This document shows, in pieces, positions 11,484 to 22,522 of a stretch of DNA of 64,000 bases. Origin of the DNA: Cherax quadricarinatus (Eukaryota > Arthropoda > Malacostraca > Decapoda > Parastacidae); contig NC_091293.1 of the NCBI RefSeq assembly GCF_038502225.1, positions 12,238,062 through 12,302,061 on the forward strand. The letters run 5' to 3'. The notes beneath the pieces were generated by a model. It did not search any database and was not told where the DNA came from. It saw only the letters and a program-made list of their open reading frames with translations. A program made the translations under genes and the position numbers. Position 1 is the first letter of the stretch. Each line of letters starts with the position of its first letter.

Positions 11484-11895
11484 AAAGAGTACGTAACCTT
11501 TATTCGGCGCATGTACACACCCTCATTTACAGGCTATCTCCCCCAACCAGCGAACCAGGTTGCTAAGAGTTGATTGGGCCCCGGCGTTCAACTAGTGACC
11601 AGGTTCTAGCCAATAAGAAGATGGTTTTGGCAATCGCAGAAGTTATGTGGGTACCGCTCTCCTGTCTGCCCTTGTCATTCCCATTCTAGAGCTGGTTGAC
11701 GCACGGTCTGCTATCTTGTGGCTTCTATTCTGCCTTGCTTACCGTGGAGTGCACTATACTTATCACTGTACATAGTGTACATATTGCTGTTCTAAATTGG
11801 TGAAGGATAATATAAGTCTAAACTTTTTCTGCTGTGTTTATTTTGCTCCCATTACACCCGGGATAACAGACCATTTGGATTCCTGGGTTGTAATA
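11484..11895 (+). mobile_element. 5'-clipped solo LTR of the G1/G2 Gypsy family
   Basis: The 412 bases match the G2 LTRs (30691-31116 and 36433-36856) from base 11 of the LTR to its end GTTGTAATA. The first ten bases (TGTGGCATGC) are missing and replaced by the LINE 5' junction. No internal element sequence adjoins, so it is a solo LTR. Its right flank is the degenerate 30-bp minisatellite. The LINE probably landed at the LTR's left edge with a small deletion. Confidence 0.88.
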
Positions 11896-12126
11896 CCATA
11901 GCTACCACCTACATAACTAATACTACCATAGCTACCACCTTCATAAATAACACTACAACTGCTATAGTTACCACCTATATAAATTACACTACCACTACCA
12001 TAGCTAGCATATAAATAACACTACCATTACTATAGCTACCACCTACATACTACAACTACCATAACTACCACCTACACAATACTTCCATTAAAATACCTAT
12101 CACCTACATAATCAATGCTACCAATA
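11896..12126. repeat. Degenerate continuation of the 30-bp minisatellite
   Basis: TACCATAGCTACCACCTACATA-type units, increasingly diverged, with spacing drifting from 30 bp and a gradual change into CCA triplets at the right end. It shows the array continued across the LINE/LTR block. Confidence 0.85.
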
Positions 12127-12755
12127 ACAATAGCACCACCACCATCACCACCACCTACACCACCACCACCACCACTATCACCACCACCACCACTATCACC
12201 ACCACTACCACCACCACCACACCCTCCACCACCACGTCCACCATCGCCACTACCACCTCCACCACCACCACCACTACCACCACCACCACTATCACCAGTA
12301 CCATCACCACACCACCACCACCACCATCAAAATTACTACCACCACCAACACCATCACCACCACCATCACCACCACCTCCACCACCATCACCACCACCACC
12401 TCCACTACCACCACAACCACCACCACCACCACCTCCACCTAAACCACTACCATCACCACAACCATCACCACCTCCACCACCACCACCACCACCTCCACCA
12501 CCACCACCAAAACTACTACCACCACCAACACCACCATCGTCATCATCACCACCACCTCCACCACCACCATCACCACAACCACCATCACCACCATCACCAT
12601 TACCAAAACTACGACCGCCACCAACACCACCATCACTACCACCTCCACCTCCACCTCCACCACTACCACCACCACCTCCACCACTACCATCACCACAACC
12701 GCCACCACCACTACCACGAGTACCTTCACCACCACTACCACCACCAGTCACTACG
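12127..12755. repeat. CCA-type array, part 1
   Basis: Imperfect (CCA/CCT/ACT)n with almost no G on the plus strand. Long open frames exist in several phases (poly-His, poly-Pro, poly-Gly, poly-Val) only because stop codons are rare in such sequence. Confidence 0.95.
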
Positions 12756-12912
12756 GTGCCGGATCAGCCGGGCTGTGGTTCATACATTAGATTGTGTGCG
12801 GCCAGCAGTAACAGCCTTGTTGATCAGGCCCTGATCCACCAGGAGGCCTGGTCGTGGACCGGGCCGCTTGGGCGTTGATCCCCGGAATGCCCTCCAGGTA
12901 GACTGCAGGTAG
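12756..12912 (+). mobile_element. 5'-truncated CR1-like LINE tail
   Basis: About 157 bases starting GTGCCGGATCAGCCGGGCTG match the 3' end of the CR1-like LINE at 58412-58556, with only scattered differences by eye. They include the last codons of ORF2 and the ...GATCCCCGGAAT... tail, ending CCAGGTAGACTGCAGGTAG. It is flanked on both sides by CCA repeat, as expected for a short 5'-truncated retroposition. A tRNA head is absent, so it is a LINE tail and not a SINE copy. Confidence 0.85.
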
Positions 12913-14717
12913 ACCACCACTACCACCACCACCTCCACCAGAACCACCTACACCACCACTACAACCACAACTACCTCCCTCTCCACCACCACTACCACCA
13001 CCACCACCACCATACCACAACGACAACTACCATCACCACCACCACCACCAAAACTACCTCCCCCACCAACAGCACCACCATCACCACCACCTCCACTACT
13101 ACCACCACCACCACTACCACCACCACCACCACCACCAAAACTACTACCAATACCATCACCATCACCACCACCTCCACCACTACCACCACCACCACCACTA
13201 CCATCACCACCACCACTACAACTACCTTCATCACCACTACCACTACCATTACCACCACCACTACCTCCACCAAAACTACCACACCACCAACACCATCACC
13301 ACCACCACCACCACTACCACCACCACAGCTACCACCAAAACTACCACCACCACCACCACCTCCACCACTACCACCACCAACACCAACACCACCACCACCA
13401 CCACCTCCACCACTACCACCACCAACACCACCAACACCACCACCATCACCACCACCACCACCTCCACCACAGCTTCCACTACCACCACCACCTCCACCAA
13501 CACCACCACCATCCCCACCACCACCACCTCCACCACTAACACCACCACCGCCTCCACTACCAACACCACCTCCACCACTAACACCACCACCGTCTCCACT
13601 ACCACCACCACCTCCACCACTACCATCACCACCACCACCACCTCCACCACCACCACCTCCACCACCACTACCACCTCCTCCACCACCACCACTACCATCT
13701 CCACCTCCCCCTCCACCACCACCACTACCATTTCCACCTCCCCCTCCACCACCACCACTACCACCACCAAAACTATTTCCACCACCAACACTATCTACAC
13801 CACTATCACCACCACCTCCACCACTACCACCACCACCTCCACTAACGCCACTACAACCACCTCCACCACCACCTCCACCACCACCACCACCACCACCACC
13901 ACCACCACCACCACCACCACCACCACCACCACCAAAACTACTACCACTACCAACACCACCACCAATACCATCACCACCACAATCACCACCACTACCATCT
14001 CCACCACTACCACCACCACCACCTCCACTACCACCACCACCACCTCCACTACTACCACTACAACTACTACAACCGCCTCCACCACCGCCTTCACCACCAC
14101 CATCACCACCAAAACTATTACCACAACCAACACTACTTCCACCAATACCATCACCACCACCAACTAAACTTCTACCACTACCACCACTAACTCCACCACC
14201 ACTACCACAACCACCACCACCCCCACTACCTCCACCATCACTACCACAACCACCACCACCTCCACCACACCACAACCACCACTACAATCAGCACCACCAC
14301 CACTACCACCACCTCCACCAAAACTACTTCCACCACCAACACCACCATCACCACCACCACCACGAAATCCGCCACTACCACCACCACCACCACCACCAAT
14401 ACTACCACCACCACCACCAAAACTACTACCAACACTTTCACCACCACCATCACCACCACCATCTCCACCACTACTTCCACCACCACTACCACCTCCACCA
14501 CTACCACCACCACGACCTCCACCACCATCACTTCCACCACTGAAACTACCACCAAAACCACCACCACCATCACCACCACTACAACCACCACCACCTCCAC
14601 CACCACTACCACCTTCTCCACCACCACCACTACCAACTCCACCACCCCCTCCACCACCACAACTACCACCACCCCCACCACTACCACAACTACCACCACC
14701 ACCACCACTACCACTAT
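12913..14717. repeat. CCA-type array, part 2
   Basis: 1.8 kb of imperfect CCA/CCT/ACT triplets, plus-strand G nearly absent. It includes a perfect (CCA)n run of roughly 20 units at about 13875-13930. The open frames (for example 427 codons of mostly Gly and Val on minus) are by-products of the triplet repeat. Confidence 0.95.
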
Positions 14718-14985
14718 TGCAAAAAAAATTATTTTTAAAGATGTTAAGTTTTACTCATTTTGTAATAAAGAGTCGGGATATATATATACACATTAAAATA
14801 AATTAATCTTTATTATATAAAAGTCCCAATCTTTGGTCTAGGAGGTATTTAAAATATATATAATGTTACAATAATAAATTATTACCATCTTAAAATAATA
14901 TATATCTATCTATGTTAAAATAATAAATTATATTTAACATATTTACAATAATAAGTTAGTTAACTCTGTCTTACGACACCTTAAT
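14718..14985. other. AT-rich spacer
   Basis: An A-run and TATA/AATAAA-rich sequence between two tandem arrays. No coding or element signal is seen. Confidence 0.6.
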
Positions 14986-15158
14986 GACGCTCCGTGTCTC
15001 ACATGACACTTATCCGTGGTGTGTTGTGACGCTCCGTGTCTCACACGACACTTATCCGTGGTGTGTTGTGACGCTCCGTGTCTCACACGACACTTATCCG
15101 TGGTGTGTTGTGACGCTCCGTGTCTCACACGACACTTATCCGTGGTGTGTTGTGACGC
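14986..15158. repeat. 42-bp tandem repeat, four copies
   Basis: Units start at 14986, 15028, 15070 and 15112 and begin GACGCTCCGTGTCTCACACG; a partial GACGC follows at 15154. Copies are identical except for one T in the first. Because 42 is divisible by three, open frames appear on both strands. Confidence 0.97.
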
Positions 15159-15243
15159 AGTCCCCACAATGGGTTTGATGACGTACCCAGTGTACTGCCG
15201 GCCGGCAGGTTAACTATTTAACCGCTAGTTTGGCAGGGGGCCA

Positions 15244-15403
15244 TAACAAGCACCACTATCACTATTACCACCACCAAAACTACTACCACCAACAACACTA
15301 TCTCCACCACCATCAACACCACCACCACTACCACCACTACCTCCACTACCAACACTACAACCACCTGCACCACCACCAAAACTATTACCACCGCCTGCAC
15401 TAC
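15244..15403. repeat. CCA-type array, part 3
   Basis: A short CCA/ACT array that forms the left flank of the LTR element. The last five bases, ACTAC (15399-15403), are duplicated at 20087-20091. Confidence 0.9.
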
Positions 15404-15695
15404 TGTCAGCATAGTTGCTGATCCCTGTATTCCCAGTATTATATAGCATGGCATATTAGTATCATCCATGTGCTTTAGATACGAGATCCCTTGTAGGCCT
15501 GTGGCTGTGTGACGTCACGGGATACAGATGTGTAGGCTCATACCTCTGCCCCGGCCTCACTCGGCGGCAGACCATTCAGCGGACAGGCAAGGCAGCTGGG
15601 CTCCATCCCTCATCTCAGTCTGACAATATAGTTACCATCCTACAAGTGTGTCTACCTTCAACCTGCGATATCTCCATTAAAGAACCCTTTACGAT
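15404..15695 (+). repeat. 5' LTR of the 4.7-kb element
   Basis: Begins TGTCAGCATAGTTGC and ends near CTTTACGAT. It differs from the 3' LTR by a few substitutions and compensating 2-bp indels (for example GTGTGTCT versus GTGTCT). The ACTAC TSD lies immediately left. Confidence 0.93.
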
Positions 15696-18600
15696 AAATG
15701 GTGGCATCGGAGGGCCTGTAATTCTGACGATTACAGCGATTTCTGGAGATAAAATTTCGACCAGCAAGACGGCCATTTCGTGTCACCAGTAGGCCTACCG
15801 AGGTTCACCCCATCCAGCTACCTCAAATCAGCTACCTCAAGCCAGCTACTCTACCAGCTTCTACATTATTCACTGGTCAGTCTCTTTGTATTAGTGTTTA
15901 TCTGCTTATTTGCATCACTCCCGAGGGGTTGACCCGAGTTTGCAAAATAAGCCAGCTTCCCGTCTGTGGTGGGGGAGTCAGAACAACCGAGTCCAGTCCA
16001 GCCTAGCCTACTCCATCCAATTATTTTGCCTGCCAAGCCAGCTTCCACCCTTACTGTGCTCATCGTGTGAAGTTATCAAGCTATTCTGTGTGAAGGGTTA
16101 AGATAAGCCAGCTAGCAACTAACCCAGGTGTCTTACCCCAGTACTCGAGCAAGCCACGTGAGTAGTCTTCATCGCTTGTGATTCAAGCTCCAAGCATTCT
16201 GAGTGCTCTTTTTCATCCTTGTGGTGTTGTAGTATTTCGTGGGTTTATTTTAAGCCAGCCGGCTTAGAATTATCTTCGCGGCAGTGTGGGTGTTCTCAGT
16301 GAGGCTTACGACGTTCAACCCATAAGCCCAGCCACTCACGATCACGTGGGTCGCACCATTGCTGGTCTCAGTCCTGTTAACCCACAAACCCAACTACAGT
16401 CAGCCATTACACACTCACCTACCTCATCAGTGTTTTGGTGCACTGCTAAGGGTTGTAGCACCATATTTTAAGGACCACATAGGGGGTCAAGAGCTAGAGT
16501 GTGTTCGCGCCATCTTTAAAAAGCCTCCTGTGTGTTTGTCTTCGTCGATGTAAGCGCAGTTCTACGATCATCTGTGCAGAGGACATCAGCAAGATGACAT
16601 AAACAATCCATCAATCTCATTCTTCAAGTGTTACAGTGATAATATTTTTTTTAGAGACATTTGCGAGTGTTGAGACATTTCTTTTCTGTTCCCAGTGATT
16701 TTTCTCTTAGTGACATTCAGTGACTCTTGATCAGACTCAGTGTTTATCATGTACTGATTGCATTAATTTCTTTTAATCTCCTTAATTCAGTGTTAATTTT
16801 CGTGCATTATCTTATATCTGTTGTGTTGTGTATCTTTTTATACACTTGAAGTAAGTACTTAGTGTTTTTCTTTGCTGTGTGTGCAACATATGAGCAGTAT
16901 AGAACTTGTGTTACACTTCAGAATCACCTTGTGTTCTCAGTATTCCAGTGAAGTATTTCAGTAAATTTTTCACCTCATATTCTGCATCACAACTCAGTGT
17001 TGTCTGTTATTTTTTTTTCTTCCCAGCATTGTGTATTTTTATTTTGTTCCCTGTGTGTTGAACATTCTTGTGTTCATATTCTTTCATTTAGCCAGTGTTT
17101 AATTTGTCTTATTTCCACAGACAATAGTGCCATTTTTAAAGTCCAAGCAAGAAATAATTTTTTACAAAATTTTTCACACATCAAGTTTCATTGCAAGAAA
17201 ATTCTAGTACTGTGTTTATGTTGATGAGTTGTGTTCTGCATCACTGTAAGTGTTCAACCCTCTTTTTTGTTATGTGTTTTTAGCACCTATTATTTTTCAT
17301 GTTTTATTGAACAAATTCACTCTTAGTGCAATTTTTAAGTTCTCCTTTTAAAGTAAATTATTCTTTTGCTTGTTAAGTGTTGTTTAAGTGCAGTTAAGAG
17401 TTAAAGTGTTCATTCCTTGATATATTTCTTTTCTTGTGTGTGTAATAATTTTTTTTATTATTGCACATTGATTCATTTTGCAATAATTCTTGTGCAAATA
17501 TTGTGTTGCTATTAAAGTTTTTCTTGCAGAAAATTTTATGCAGTGTTGTGCAATACTTTTTGATTAGCAATTATTTGATATATTGCTACAGTTTATTACA
17601 GTGCAGTTTCTTATGCTCTGTTCTGTGCATAGTATTTTATTCTGTCTGTGTCATTTTATTTTTATTTCAGTGAATTGTGTGTCTGTTTTAATTTTTGCAC
17701 AAGTTTATTGAGTCCATTTTATCATTTTATTGTGTATTTCCCTGTTGCATTGAAAGTAAAGACAACTCACTGTGCCATCCTTTCAATTTAAAGTAAAAGT
17801 TGAGCAAATTAGATTTGAGCAAAGTACAAGTTCTCTTGATTTTCAGTGTTTGTTAAGTTGCATATTTTTCTTGTGTGAGTTCTTTGCTTACTGTGTAACT
17901 TGTCAATTTTTAATTACTTATGCAGAATAGTTAAGCATTTTCTTCCATTTAAGCTTACTGTGTCATTCTCTCTATTTTTTTTTTTTGACTTATGCTCTTC
18001 AGTATTTTCACCGAGAAGATGTCCCAGTCACTTTTGAACGTTCACTTAGTGTATCATGCCAGTCAAAGTCAATATGAATCAGTCCACAGTACCAACATTC
18101 CCTTACTGACTGAAAGACAATATCTAGCCCTTGAGCAATGTGTTTGTTCTCACAGCTTGTATCTGAGATTTGTTAAAGTGCTGCGAAATGTGAAGTTCAG
18201 ATTAAGTTCCTATAGATCCGTGAATTACTTATTAACGTAGCCGAGCGGTCACTAGTAATTCTGTCATTCCCGTCTGTGTTCCACCTATACCTTCAGACTT
18301 GCAGGATAGTGTTCCGTTGCCTCAAGTGTCCGGGGACACTCAGACTGCCTTGAGTGCACAGCCTATCCCTGCAATGACTGCTAGTTCGAGTAGTAGTTTC
18401 TCCACAGGGGATGCCTTGTCAGAAAACGATTACTTGCAACTAGTAATGCCATCTCTTGTTGATGTGACATGCTGTCTGCAGAAAGACGTCTCTGTTACAG
18501 CTAGTGTTCTCACTAGAGTGTTTGTTGTTGTTCCTAATGTTTCAGATGGTGATCCCATCCTAGTTGACAGTAATCAGTGCATTGTAAGAAGTTATTTCTC

Positions 18601-18835
18601 GAGTAACTTTCACATGTTAACGTTTGTAAGTGTAGTTTCTTTATAGCTGATACCTCGTGTCACTGTGTGCGACTCAGATTGAATATCAGCATTGTTCACC
18701 GTGTTCATTTCTTTTCTCCTGTGCTTGCAGTTTGAGATAGTAGATTCGTTCTCCCTTGCTCATATTGCGTGTTATAGCGTTAATTTTTTCAACCGGGGGA
18801 AGTCATCCACTCCACCGAGTTTGTTCATTCCTCCA
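15696..18835 (+). other. Long leader/internal region of the LTR element
   Basis: 3.1 kb without a convincing gene. From about 16620 to 17990 it is strongly T-rich on plus, with recurring CAGTGTT/TTGTG words. Open frames at 17992-18240 and 18299-18646 (82 and 115 codons, Ser-rich) might be Gag remnants but show no zinc knuckle or other domain. I cannot assign a function. Confidence 0.5.
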
Positions 18836-19308
18836 GTAAGAAAGAACTGTTACCTTTATTCCAGAACAAACAGCCTACTGGAAGGTTAGCCAGATGGACC
18901 TTGACTATCCAAGAGTTCAATCCCACTTTTGAACATTTACCTGGCAAGTCGAATGTAGTCGCAGATGCTTTATCGCGACACGTTAGTGTAGTTACTGCAG
19001 ATCCTCCATTTACTGTCGAGGATGTCAAAACTGCCCAAAGAACCGATCCTTTGTGTTCTGGTGTGATTCGATTCCTGCTCCAGGAAGATCTTATTCTTAC
19101 TGTGAAGCCACCAGCACCCATTAGTGACTTTGTAATGAGCCAAGAATTACTGTATCGAATAGTCGAGTTGAGTACTCCTAGCAGACGAGTTAGTAATTCC
19201 ACAGTCACTAGTGATTGTAGTTGTATCTTTTGTAGATACTCGTTCAGACTGTCCTCAGTCAAGGCATGTGTTAGCCATTGCAGAGGAATTCGATCCTCCC
19301 AGAGATGA
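18836..19308 (+). pseudogene. Gypsy pol remnant: RNase H end plus integrase linker
   Basis: The frame gives GRLARWTLTIQEFNPTFEHL followed by PGKSNVVADALSRH, the characteristic C-terminal end of Ty3/Gypsy RNase H. Next comes a TAQRTDPLCSGVIRFL-type linker that normally leads to the HHCC domain of integrase. The catalytic part of RNase H and all of RT lie outside the retained piece, and no integrase core follows. Here the linker shows the usual RT-RH-IN order, unlike G1/G2. It is a leftover of a larger pol after internal deletion. Confidence 0.85.
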
Positions 19309-19760
19309 TAACCATTCTGCATACGTAAACCTTACCCTCGCAGAATTGGGTTTAAGTGTAAATAGTCTGTATAATTAGATGTCCGAGATGAATGAAATTG
19401 TCAACTGTGTGTTTTGCTATTAGCTGATCAGTTTGTAAGAAATTTTCGTGTTCACGTTCCCTCTGTATTCTGAGAATTAACAGTCTAGATTTGAGTGCAC
19501 CGAATCTGCCTTTCTGTTAAACACTTCTTTGTATATATTTATTCTTCCTCAGAATCCGTAGAGTGCATGAATACAGATCGATTGATCAATTCCACCCATA
19601 TTGTACAATGAATTGTTCTTATAGTTTGTAATGAATACGTTAACACCCATTACGTAAAATCCATTATGATACCATCCATTAGTTCTAAGTTATATATGAA
19701 TTTGTTATTGTATAGAATCAGCCCAGATCTGCCTGCCTGTTCAGTCTGTAGTATAGTAGT

Positions 19761-19779
19761 GTATGTCGGGACGACATAC
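19761..19779 (+). other. Hairpin before the 3' LTR
   Basis: Perfect 8-bp inverted repeat GTATGTCG/CGACATAC with a GGA loop, 15 bases upstream of the 3' LTR and followed by TGACCGAGC. The other non-autonomous LTR element has a matching hairpin at 25125-25145 (minus). It may be a structural cis signal or simply pol C-terminal codons (Gly-Arg-Asp-Asp). Confidence 0.7.
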
Positions 19780-19794
19780 GTAACATGACCGAGC

Positions 19795-20086
19795 TGTCAG
19801 CATAGTTGCTTATCCCTGTATTCCCAGTATTATATAGCATAGCATATTAGTATCATCCATGTGCTTTAGATACGAGATCCCTTGTAGGCCTGTGGCTTTG
19901 TGTGACGTCACGGGATACAGATGTGTAGGCTCATACCTCTGCCCCGGCCTCACTCGGTGGCAGACCATTCAGCGGACAGGCAAGGCAGCTGGGCTCCATC
20001 CCTCATCTCAGTCTGACAATATAGTTACCATCCTACAAGTGTCTACCTTCAACCTGCGATATCTCCATTAAAGAACCCTTCACGAT
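19795..20086 (+). repeat. 3' LTR of the 4.7-kb element
   Basis: Direct copy of 15404-15695, ending CTTCACGAT. The TSD ACTAC follows at 20087-20091 and the CCA array resumes. Confidence 0.93.
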
Positions 20087-21556
20087 ACTACCACCATCAC
20101 CAACAGCATCATCACCACCACTACTAAAACTACTACCACCCCCATCCTCACCTCCACTACCACCATTACCACCACCGTCACTACCACCATCACCACCACT
20201 ACCACGTCCACCATCACCATCACCACCAGAACCAAAACTACTACTACCTCCAACACCTCCTCCACCACTACCACCACCACCATCACCACCACCACCATCA
20301 TCATCACCACCACCATCACCTCCCCACCACCACCATCACCACCACCATCACCACCACCACCACCACCACCACCATTACCACCTCCATCACCACCACCACT
20401 AACATCACCACCGCCACCAACATCACCACCACCGTTACCACCTCTATCATCATCATCACCACCACCACCACCACCATCACCTCCCCACCACCACCACCAC
20501 CACCATCACCACCACCATCACCACCACCACCATCACCACCACCACTACCACCATTACCACCGCCATCACCACCACCACCACCATCACCACCACCACCACC
20601 ACTATTACCACCGCTATCACCACCACCACCATCAGGAATACTACCACCACCACCACCACCACCTCCACCACCACCATCACCACCACCACCTTCACCACCA
20701 CCACCATCTCCACCACCACCCCCACTACTACCACCACTACCGCCACCACCAGTACCATTACCACCACCACCACCTCCACCACCATCTCCTCCACCACCAC
20801 CACTACCAACTCCACCACCATCTCCTCCACCACCACCACTACCAACTCCACCACCACCTCCTCCACCACAACTACCACCCCCTCCACCACCACCCCACTA
20901 CCACTAACACCACTACTACCACTACCACCACTATCACCACCACCACCCCCACCAAAACTACTACCACCACCAACACTATCTCCACCACCACCACCTCCAC
21001 CACTACCGCCACCACCTCTACAACCACCACTACCACCTCTACAACCACCTCCACCACCACCACAACTACCACCCCCTCCACTACCACCACTACCACCACC
21101 ACCACCATCACCACCACAACCTCCACCACCAAAACTACTACCATCACCACCACCACCATCACCAACATCACCACCACCATTACCACCACCATCGCCACCA
21201 CCACCACCATCACCACCGCCACCAACATCATCACCACCACCACCACCACCATTGCCATCACCATCACTACCACTACAACCAGCACCACCACGAATACTAC
21301 CAGCACCACGACCTCCACCACAACCACCACCTCCACCTCTACCACCACCACCACCATCACCACCACCACCACCACCACCACCACCACCACCCCCACTACT
21401 ACCACCACCACCACCACCACCACCCCCACTACTACCACCACTACTGCCACCACCACCAACTCCACCACTATCATTACCACCACCACCTCCACCACCACCA
21501 CCCCTACCACCAACACCACCCCTACACCACCAATACCACCACCTGTTCACTAAATA
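20087..21556. repeat. CCA/CCT-type array, part 4
   Basis: 1.47 kb of CCA/CCT/ACT triplets directly continuing the array left of the LTR element. Plus-strand G is very rare. Apparent proteins (up to 357 codons, poly-Gly/Val) are repeat translations. Confidence 0.95.
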
Positions 21557-21901
21557 ACAACAATATCACGACTGCCACTACTACTACTCCCCCACCTACA
21601 CATTAACAACTAAACACCAACAGCACCACAATCTCCAAGCACCACTGTAGCAGGAGAGGGAAGGAGGGTAACAAGCACACACAACCCCAGTAACCACCGT
21701 CACTGCTCTCCAGGTGTCGACCACAGGTGTTTACCCAGCCCGCTGGAGAAGGCAACAGAATTTCTCTTGTTCGATAAATTGTTTTCTGGACGTATCGCTT
21801 TAATCTTGCCAACGCATGGAACGTCTTTTTCTCTGTTTGGTTTTATAAGCAATTATAAGCAATTGCAAATCTGTTCTTGCTTCCATAGTGTTCTTGAAGA
21901 T

Positions 21902-21903
<2 letters not shown>
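21557..21903. other. Anonymous sequence
   Basis: No domain, tandem structure or transposon motif recognised between the CCA array and the GA microsatellite. Confidence 0.5.

Positions 21904-21988
<85 letters not shown>
21904..21988. repeat. (GA)n microsatellite
   Basis: About 42 uninterrupted GA units. Confidence 0.98.
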
Positions 21989-21991
<3 letters not shown>

Positions 21992-22249
21992 ACATTCCTT
22001 TTCGCTATTTGAGAAGAGAGATCTGGATGTACATTGATATATTACTTCCAGACACGCCGACATGAACATACAATGCATGTACTCGAAGATATGTACATCT
22101 CTTAACGTATTATACACCGAGACTTGTGTATCAGTGTATGTACCCTGAGAGAGATGTGTGTGTACTGATAAATGTGCATGTTTCACTATATATAACGAGA
22201 GTTGTGCATCTCATAGTGCGCACAGCGTATCTCTCAGTGAAGTGCAGTA

Positions 22250-22425
22250 GTCTGGCGAGTGGATAGTGGAGGCAGGAACCATACATATTTTTAAGACGAG
22301 GTATGATAAAACTCATGGAGCAGGGAAGGAGAGGACCTACTAGCGATCAGTGAAGAGGCGGTGCCAGGAACTGAGAATCGACACCTGCAGTCATAAATAG
22401 GTGAGTACAAATAGGTGAGAAAGTG
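22250..22425 (+). mobile_element. LINE 3'-end fragment (plus)
   Basis: Reads GTGGAGGCAGGAACCATACA, a TTTTTAAGACGAGG segment, then GAAGAGGCGGTGCCAGGAAC, and ends in the tandem unit AAATAGGTGAGTAC. The minus-strand fragment at 4620-4925 is homologous. The tandem 3' unit points to a CR1/L2-like LINE with a microsatellite-type 3' end. The (TA)n tract begins right after it. Confidence 0.65.
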
Positions 22426-22429
22426 TGTG

Positions 22430-22433
<4 letters not shown>

Positions 22434-22519
<86 letters not shown>
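22434..22519. repeat. (TA)n microsatellite
   Basis: About 43 TA units, lying between the 3' ends of two convergent LINE fragments. Confidence 0.98.

Positions 22520-22522
<3 letters not shown>

Larger units (their letters stand above)
15404..20086 (+). mobile_element. Gypsy-class LTR element, internally deleted
   Basis: Two 292-bp direct repeats (15404-15695 and 19795-20086) flank 4.1 kb, with a 5-bp TSD ACTAC on both sides in CCA repeat. A TGGTGGCATCGGA segment just inside the left LTR is in the primer-binding-site position. The only recognisable coding remnant is the end of RNase H and the linker toward integrase (18836-19308). Gag, protease, most of RT and integrase are absent. It is therefore non-autonomous and may have been mobilised by a complete relative. 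Confidence 0.93.

Noticed and set aside
12115..14714. Long open frames of poly-Gly, poly-Val, poly-His and poly-Pro on both strands
   Set aside because: They follow the CCA/CCT triplet repeat in all phases and have no start context, domain or codon signal.
15180..15215. CTGCCGGCCGGCAG palindrome as a regulatory site
   Set aside because: A single short GC palindrome with no associated gene or repeat; likely chance.
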